From the NCBI GenBank assembly GCA_903905665.1, contig CAIVHJ010000415.1, positions 1 to 10,919 on the forward strand: a stretch of 10,919 nucleotides of DNA. Reading direction: 5' to 3'. The notes beneath the pieces are model-generated. The model saw nothing but the letters and a program-made list of their open reading frames with translations. It was not told the DNA's origin and made no database searches. Source of the stretch: an uncultured Phycisphaerales bacterium. Lineage in GTDB: Bacteria; Planctomycetota; Phycisphaerae; UBA1845; CAIVHJ01. Below are positions 6,554-10,919 of this stretch, piece by piece (the first letter of the stretch is position 1; each line of letters begins with the position of its first letter). The position numbers were made by a program, and so were the translations under genes.

Positions 6554-8503
6554 ATGAATCGAATGTCGGAGCAGTTGCAACAGGACGTGTTTGTTCGGAA
6601 CATGGCGGCTTTGTGGTCGGCGGACGCGCAGCTGGCGTGGCGGCTGGATGCGCTCGAGGATGAGGCACTTCCGTCGCTGGAGCCGACGCGGTCGGGTCAT
6701 CAGACGGTTCATCGCACCACGCCGGACGGTCGAGAAATCTATCTTCACAGCCGGTATGATCCCCTCGCTGAAGCGCAGAAGTGGGTGGACACAAACCTCG
6801 AAGACGACAAATACTGTTATTTTGTGGACGGGTTTGGGCTGGGGTATCACGTCCGGGCGTTGCTCGATCGGTTGCGCGGCGAATTTGTGGTGCTGGTTTC
6901 CGAGCCGGATCTCGCGTGTTTGCGGCAGGGGCTAACCGTACTGGATTTCAGCGAGGTGATTCGGAACCACCGCCTCATGTTGATCACCGACAATAACAAA
7001 AACGAATTTCACACACGAGTGGGCCGGGTCGTCAGTCTGATCATGCTCGGTACCAAAGTGACTCAACTTCATTCGTCGGTTCAGGTATCGGGTGCTTTTT
7101 TTGAAGCGATGCGGCCGACGCGAACGGACTATCTGTCGTATGCTAAAACGGCGATGGTTACGCTTGTGGCGAATTCTCAGATCACGTGCCGAAACATCGC
7201 GCACAATCTGGCGACTTATCTGGCGACGCCTTCGATCAGTATACTGAAGAATCGTTTTGCGGGATATCCGGCGATTCTGGTTTCGGCCGGTCCGTCGCTG
7301 CGAAAGAACCAGCACTTATTGCCGCTCGCAAAAGGCCGCGCGGTGATCCTTTCCGTCCAGACGACGTTCAAATTACTTTTGCGGACTCAAGTCGTTCCCG
7401 ATTTTGTCTGCTCGCTGGATTATCACGAAGTGTCCAAACAATATTACGACGGGGTGGAAGATTTCCAAGACGTCCATCTGGTAGCGGAACCCAAGGCGCA
7501 CTGGGAGATCATCGACGCTTACGGTGGGCCGATCAGTTTGCTCGGGAACGATTTTGCGAAACTGTGCCTCGATGATGCCCACGTGGAGCATGACTCCCTT
7601 CCGGCGGGAGCGTCGGTCGCACATCTGGTATTTTATCTGGCGGAGTATCTGGGTTGTGACCCGATTATTCTCGTCGGGCAGGATTTGGCGTTGACGAACC
7701 ATTTGTATTACGCCCCCGGAATGCCGATCCATTCCGTGTGGGAGCCGGAAATCAACCGATTTTGCACAATGGAGATGAAGGATTGGGAATACATCGTACG
7801 GTACAAAAATATGCTGCGCAAAGTTCGTGACTGGGAGGGGCGTGAAATTTATACCGAAGACCTTTTGTTCAATTATCTCGAACAGTTTGAACGGGATTTT
7901 GCGCGAACGTCGGCGAGGGTGATTGATGCCACGGAAGGAGGAGCCTGCAAGCGCGGGGTGACACGGATGGCCTTGGCGGAAGCGATTGAGACGTTTTGTC
8001 AGCGTCCGATCGATCCGGCGCTGTGGAACTATCGGAAGAAGGGTTCCTGGTTCGATCCCAAACCGCTGCCGGCGGCCCGAAAGGCGATGCATCAAAGATG
8101 GTCCGAGATGAAGGAACTGCTGACCTTGTGCGATGAAACCCTGCAAACGTTGTCGGAGTTGGAATCGTTGCTGAAAAACCCCGCCGAGTTCAATCGAAAA
8201 ATTAAAAAGGTCGATCGCCTGCGGTTGAAGGTTCGGGAGTACGATCGGGCATATCGCATCATCTGCGCCGGAGCCCAACTCGCCGAGTTTCGGAAATTCT
8301 CCGCCGATTTGCACATCAAGGCGGAAGACCTCAGTGCCACCGAAAAGGCGAAACGACAGCTTCAGCGCGATCAGGAATTTGTCCAGTCGTTTCGGGCCGA
8401 CACCAGTCAAATGATCGAGATATTCGAGCAGGCGATCGAACGACTGGACCGGAAGATTTCATCGGAACTTCACAGCGATTCATCCGAGGAGGTTCGGTCA
8501 TGA
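6554..8503 (+). CDS. Maf/DUF115 (MptE-like) motility-associated glycosyltransferase-family protein, 649 aa
   Basis: Known Maf proteins in Campylobacter, Helicobacter, Aeromonas and clostridia transfer nonulosonic acids to flagellin in the cytoplasm. The shared DUF115 fold also occurs in archaeal 6-hydroxymethylpterin diphosphokinase MptE, whence the alternative database name. An N-terminal Maf-like domain covers about 15-200 (YCYFVDGFGLGYHVRALLD at 87-105). The DUF115 core at about 215-400 has GYPAILVSAGPSLRKN (237-252), VPDFVCSLDYH (281-291) and DPIILVGQDLALTNHLYY (369-386), and DATEGGACKRG (458-468) is the usual closing motif. The last 150 residues are charged helices, probably coiled coil (about 505-640). 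The start is uncertain: TTG 6545, ATG 6554 and ATG 6563 are in frame and none has a clear ribosome site, suggesting translation coupled to the sigma gene ending at 6532. The stop overlaps the next start (ATGA), implying coupling there too. The family is confident; the glycan and its target are unknown. Confidence 0.9.
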   Translation: MNRMSEQLQQDVFVRNMAALWSADAQLAWRLDALEDEALPSLEPTRSGHQTVHRTTPDGREIYLHSRYDPLAEAQKWVDTNLEDDKYCYFVDGFGLGYHVRALLDRLRGEFVVLVSEPDLACLRQGLTVLDFSEVIRNHRLMLITDNNKNEFHTRVGRVVSLIMLGTKVTQLHSSVQVSGAFFEAMRPTRTDYLSYAKTAMVTLVANSQITCRNIAHNLATYLATPSISILKNRFAGYPAILVSAGPSLRKNQHLLPLAKGRAVILSVQTTFKLLLRTQVVPDFVCSLDYHEVSKQYYDGVEDFQDVHLVAEPKAHWEIIDAYGGPISLLGNDFAKLCLDDAHVEHDSLPAGASVAHLVFYLAEYLGCDPIILVGQDLALTNHLYYAPGMPIHSVWEPEINRFCTMEMKDWEYIVRYKNMLRKVRDWEGREIYTEDLLFNYLEQFERDFARTSARVIDATEGGACKRGVTRMALAEAIETFCQRPIDPALWNYRKKGSWFDPKPLPAARKAMHQRWSEMKELLTLCDETLQTLSELESLLKNPAEFNRKIKKVDRLRLKVREYDRAYRIICAGAQLAEFRKFSADLHIKAEDLSATEKAKRQLQRDQEFVQSFRADTSQMIEIFEQAIERLDRKISSELHSDSSEEVRS

Positions 8504-10128
8504 AGACCGTGGGCCTGATTCATGCCCGTCTGGATCGATCCCCCATCGGTACTGCCAGCCGATTGACGGAATCTCTGTGCGATGTTCCCGTGCTGACGCG
8601 AACGCTTCGCCGGGTCGATCAGGCCAAGCGGCTTGACGAGATCGTCGTGGTCTGCCCCAAAGATCAGTTTGATTCGGTTCGGGGTTTAATCGATCGGTCA
8701 CGCGTCGAGCTTCACATCTTCGACGGTCCGGAATTTCCGGCTCACGGCGTCGTGCCGACGACGCGCAAGTGGGCGCTGGACAGTTGGCGGGGCGGATTGG
8801 GCAACACGTGTTTTTTTGACGAGCACGTTCATCCCGCGCTGGGATTGACGATTGCGCGGCAACACGGAGCCGACGCGGTTGCGTTCATTTCCGCCGAATC
8901 GCCGCTCATTGACCCCTCGTTGATCGATGCGATGGTGATGCATCAGGAAAAGAACTCCGATGCCAAAATGGTTTTTGCCCAGACCCCGCCGGGGCTTTCT
9001 GCGACCGTGATCACATCGGGCTTGCTGGACGAACTCGTTCAGACGGGTCTGATGCCCGGATGGATCAATGCGTATCGTCCCGATCAACCCAAGCCGGATA
9101 TGATCAATCAGTCGGTTTGTTATCATGTATCTCAGTTTGTTCAGAATGCAGCCGGACGATTGTGCAGCGATACCCGTCGCGGTTTTGAACGATTGGCACG
9201 CCTGATTTCGCTGCTTGGTGACAATTGTTCCACCGAGCAAATTGTTCGAGGCTGGAACGACATCCGAAAATCAGAATCCGAACCATGGCCGCGAGAAATT
9301 CAAATCGAATGTACCACCGATGATCCGCACGAACAAACGGTGCTCCGTCCGCGCGGGACCCTGGTCGGTCGTCGCGGCCCGATACCGCTGGAGTTGTTTG
9401 ACAAGATCGTATCCGAGGCGGTTGCGTATGATGATGTGGTTCTGGTGCTGGGGGGATTCGGTGATCCGCTACGGCATCCCCAGTTCGCAGAATTGCTCGA
9501 CTTATGCAAGCGAGCGAAGGTCCTGGGCGTAGCTATCAGAACCACCGGTGTGGACTTGTCTCCGGATCGAATTCAAGCGATCGTGAAACTTCCTGTGGAT
9601 GTTGTTCAGTTGATGATCGATGCGATGAGTGCTGTGCAATATGAGCAACTTCACGGTTGTCGTGAATTTGATCGTGTGGAGGAAAACGTGCGTGCGTTGC
9701 TCGCGGCGATTCACGAGCAGAGCACTCCTGTCCCGATTGTCACGGCCAGTCTGGTCAAAGCCCGTCAGACCTTCGACGACCTGGATCCGTTTTTTGATCA
9801 CTGGATGCGTTCTTCCGGCTGGGCGATTCTCGAAGGTTATAGTCATTACGCGCATCAGATGCCCGATCACAGCGTGACGACCATGACTCCGCCTTGTCGG
9901 GTTCCGTGCAAGCAGATTCGTCATCGGTGCACGATTCTTGCCGATGGAACCGTGGTCGGGTGCGATCAGGATTTCAAGGGTCTGTATGCGGCAGGTCGGA
10001 TCGGTGAACAGAGCCTGGCGGAAATCTGGAACGGCCCGGCGATGCAGACGTTGCGCGGGGGACATCTGCGGGGAGATTACACGTGCCATCCGCTTTGCGC
10101 GCAGTGCGACGAATGGCACCGGCCGTAG
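8500..10128 (+). CDS. SpsF-like cytidylyltransferase fused to a cysteine-depleted radical-SAM module with SPASM domain, 542 aa
   Basis: Residues 1-250 follow the SpsF/CMP-sugar nucleotidyltransferase fold: a first strand and loop (VGLIHARLDRSPIGTASRL, 4-22), AKRLDEIVVVCPKD (42-55) and FISAESPLIDP (129-139). The usual RLPGK-type loop Lys is not visible, and the metal-binding Asp expected before PLIDP appears as Glu133. Residues about 265-460 follow a radical-SAM barrel, with IECTTDDPHEQTVLRPRG (269-286) and LVLGGFGDPLRHP (315-327). At the CxxxCxxC site the three positions are Asp275, Gln279 and Leu282, so a SAM-binding iron-sulfur cluster cannot form in the usual way. The SPASM-type tail keeps Cys466, Cys470, Cys477, Cys488, Cys529, Cys533 and Cys536, which in relatives bind auxiliary clusters. 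The frame is intact on both sides, so no frameshift explains the loss. ATG 8500 overlaps the stop of the Maf-like gene by 4 bp, with GGAGG (8488-8492) upstream. A role in preparing or recognising an activated sugar for the Maf-like protein is inferred from position; it may be non-catalytic. Confidence 0.85.
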   Translation: MKTVGLIHARLDRSPIGTASRLTESLCDVPVLTRTLRRVDQAKRLDEIVVVCPKDQFDSVRGLIDRSRVELHIFDGPEFPAHGVVPTTRKWALDSWRGGLGNTCFFDEHVHPALGLTIARQHGADAVAFISAESPLIDPSLIDAMVMHQEKNSDAKMVFAQTPPGLSATVITSGLLDELVQTGLMPGWINAYRPDQPKPDMINQSVCYHVSQFVQNAAGRLCSDTRRGFERLARLISLLGDNCSTEQIVRGWNDIRKSESEPWPREIQIECTTDDPHEQTVLRPRGTLVGRRGPIPLELFDKIVSEAVAYDDVVLVLGGFGDPLRHPQFAELLDLCKRAKVLGVAIRTTGVDLSPDRIQAIVKLPVDVVQLMIDAMSAVQYEQLHGCREFDRVEENVRALLAAIHEQSTPVPIVTASLVKARQTFDDLDPFFDHWMRSSGWAILEGYSHYAHQMPDHSVTTMTPPCRVPCKQIRHRCTILADGTVVGCDQDFKGLYAAGRIGEQSLAEIWNGPAMQTLRGGHLRGDYTCHPLCAQCDEWHRP

Positions 10129-10474
10129 CACCCTGAGAATGTTGTGCAATGAATAACGCCGATTGCAGGAAGGCACCTTCTGTTCTTGATTTCCCCCCAT
10201 TGACCCACAGGGATTCGATCCACCGCGCACACAACTTCATGTGACCGACTGCCATGACAATCACTTACAACAATCCTGCGAAAACAATAAGACGGCGCTT
10301 GACCAATCTTTATAATCCATAAGTCCTTCTGGTTCAATGCGTTGTTTGGCGCTGGTTTGACGCCTATTTCAAGAGAGTGAACTTTCGCACTTTTTAGAGC
10401 GGTTTCGATTAAATTGTAGCGACGACGTCCGTATTGCCGATTCATCGGACCTTTCAAGACAAGGAGGTCACGAG
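10129..10474. other. non-coding spacer before the IS630 remnant
   Basis: No convincing gene is seen in 346 bases; the long minus-strand frames here have no recognisable product. A perfect TATAAT at 10311-10316 lacks a good -35. TTGACG at 10357-10362 lacks a matching -10. A short imperfect hairpin (GAAG/CTTC, about 10171-10182) follows the fusion-protein gene but is too weak to call a terminator. The left end of the IS630 element should lie somewhere before 10461, possibly around TTAGAGCGGTTTCGATTAAA (about 10395-10413), but without a right end its inverted repeat cannot be confirmed. Confidence 0.4.
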
Positions 10475-10792
10475 ATGACAACTTATTCGCTGGATTTGCG
10501 AAAACGGGTTCTGGCGGACTGCGATGCCGGATTAAAAACCCAGGCGGTGGCGGCCCAGTATCGAGTCAGCCCTGCGTGGGTTCGTCGGCTCAAACAACGG
10601 CGTCGAGAGACGGGTGAGGTGGCTCCACGTCCTCGCGGCGGGCATCGGCCTCGTCGGGTTGATCGTCCCAGGTTGATTCGTCTGGTCCGGCAGCAGCCGG
10701 ATGCCACCTTGAGGGAACTACGGGACCGTTTGGGGATCCCCTGTGCCTTGTCTACGTTGTGGACTATCCTCAACCCACTCGGCGGGATGCCA
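10461..10792 (+). mobile_element. IS630-family insertion sequence remnant
   Basis: This is the visible part of the element, from the transposase ribosome site to the point where IS630-like coding sequence ends. The true left boundary lies upstream and is not resolved. The right side is lost at about 10778-10792, where unrelated sequence with its own gene start begins. Confidence 0.55.
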
Positions 10793-10795
10793 TAA
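10475..10795 (+). pseudogene. truncated IS630-family transposase (N-terminal HTH part)
   Basis: The frame starts at ATG 10475 behind a perfect Shine-Dalgarno (AAGGAGGT, 10461-10468, six bases away) and reads 106 residues. The opening YSLDLRKRVLADCDAGLKTQ and the HTH VAAQYRVSPAWVRRLKQRRR (about 25-44), followed by a Pro/Arg-rich linker (APRPRGGHRPRRVDRP) and a second HTH-like segment (ATLRELRDRLGIPCALSTLW), are typical of IS630-type transposases. Full-length family members run to about 340 residues with a DDE catalytic domain. Here similarity ends at about residue 101, just before TAA 10793-10795. No catalytic domain is found in any frame through the end of the window, so this is not simply the first ORF of a frameshift pair within what is visible. 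The protein cannot be an active transposase. Confidence 0.8.
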
Positions 10796-10819
10796 TTAGT
10801 TGAAATTCTGAAAAAAGAG

Positions 10820-10868
10820 TGGCTCCGAGTAAGATGGTATTGTCAAAAACCCTCTACACAAGGAGCCA
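10820..10868 (+). repeat. 7-bp inverted repeat in the leader of the last gene
   Basis: TGGCTCC (10820-10826) and GGAGCCA (10862-10868) are exact reverse complements 35 bases apart. The right arm contains most of the AAGGAG ribosome site of the gene starting at 10873, so a hairpin could hide that site. With a 35-base loop and 7 bp it may be chance. Confidence 0.25.
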
Positions 10869-10872
10869 AACA

Positions 10873-10919
10873 ATGAAACGCAGTATCCTGCAAATGACCC
10901 GAACGAGCAAGGGAAGAAA
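10873..10919 (+). CDS. start of an unidentified gene, cut by the window edge
   Basis: ATG 10873 follows a strong Shine-Dalgarno (AAGGAG, 10860-10865) with a seven-base gap. The 15 complete codons read MKRSILQMTRTSKGR and the frame remains open at the edge. The basic start and the abrupt loss of IS630 sequence just upstream suggest a second mobile element inserted here, but 15 residues are too few to name a family. Confidence 0.55.
   Translation, partial: MKRSILQMTRTSKGR

Noticed and set aside
5822..6850. Minus-strand open frame of 342 codons
   Set aside because: It lies antisense to the sigma and Maf-like genes, both clearly real by motif content; it is an Arg/His-rich shadow typical of GC-rich coding DNA.
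7373..8410. Minus-strand open frame of 345 codons
   Set aside because: It is antisense to the Maf-like gene, has no recognisable domain and has shadow-like composition.
10083..10119. GTGCCAT/ATGGCAC inverted repeat near the end of the fusion gene
   Set aside because: It lies wholly inside conserved SPASM-region codons, with a 23-base loop and no T-run; most likely chance.
10205..10225. TTCGATCC-containing stretch resembling a tRNA T-arm
   Set aside because: The flanking bases cannot form a 5-bp T-stem with a 7-base loop, and no acceptor or anticodon arm is present.
10448..10469. GACCT/AGGTC repeat that could hide the IS630 ribosome site
   Set aside because: It is only 5 bp and overlaps the ribosome site by necessity of sequence; not enough to claim regulation.
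10077..10481. Minus-strand open frame across the spacer before IS630
   Set aside because: It has no ribosome site or recognisable product, and overlaps the end of the fusion-protein gene and the transposase start.

Overview
The window looks like bacterial chromosome, most likely from the Planctomycetota (possibly the Phycisphaerae side). This is inferred from the gene types: a long sigma-70 factor with an HTH-rich N-terminal extension, a Maf/DUF115-type surface-glycosylation protein next to a nucleotidyltransferase/radical-SAM-like fusion, and IS630 debris. No rRNA, tRNA or CRISPR array is present, so placement rests on protein recognition from memory.

Layout. Positions 1-318 have no convincing gene but hold a probable terminator for the leftward gene that follows. 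At 319-1257 (minus) lies an uncharacterised coiled-coil protein. Positions 1258-1837 are a divergent regulatory region. It has a minus-strand promoter candidate with a 22-bp dyad just downstream of its predicted start, a weakly supported small minus ORF, and a plus-strand promoter candidate. That promoter is followed by a 20-bp RNA hairpin ending four bases before the Shine-Dalgarno of the RNase III gene (rnc, GTG 1838 to 2548). At 2731-4662 is a single-pass membrane protein with long coiled coils and unknown function. An AT-rich promoter island then leads into a tight plus-strand unit: a sigma-70 family factor with three HTH-like segments before the sigma core (4850-6532), a Maf/MptE-like protein (6554-8503), and a fusion of an SpsF-like cytidylyltransferase to a radical-SAM/SPASM module (8500-10128, overlapping its neighbour by 4 bp). 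After a 346-base gap come a truncated IS630-family transposase (10475-10795) and the first 15 codons of another gene running off the edge.

How they may work together. The sigma factor, the Maf-like protein and the fusion protein are spaced as one transcription unit. Known Maf-family proteins transfer nonulosonic acids onto flagellin, and SpsF-like domains activate sugars as CMP derivatives, so surface or flagellar glycosylation under a dedicated sigma factor is a reasonable but unproven reading. The fusion protein is odd: all three cysteines expected to bind the radical-SAM iron-sulfur cluster are replaced (Asp275, Gln279, Leu282) and its nucleotidyltransferase motifs are also altered, yet the C-terminal SPASM cysteines remain. 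RNase III also lacks one expected metal-binding Asp (Ala117), while its own leader carries a structure resembling an RNase III substrate.
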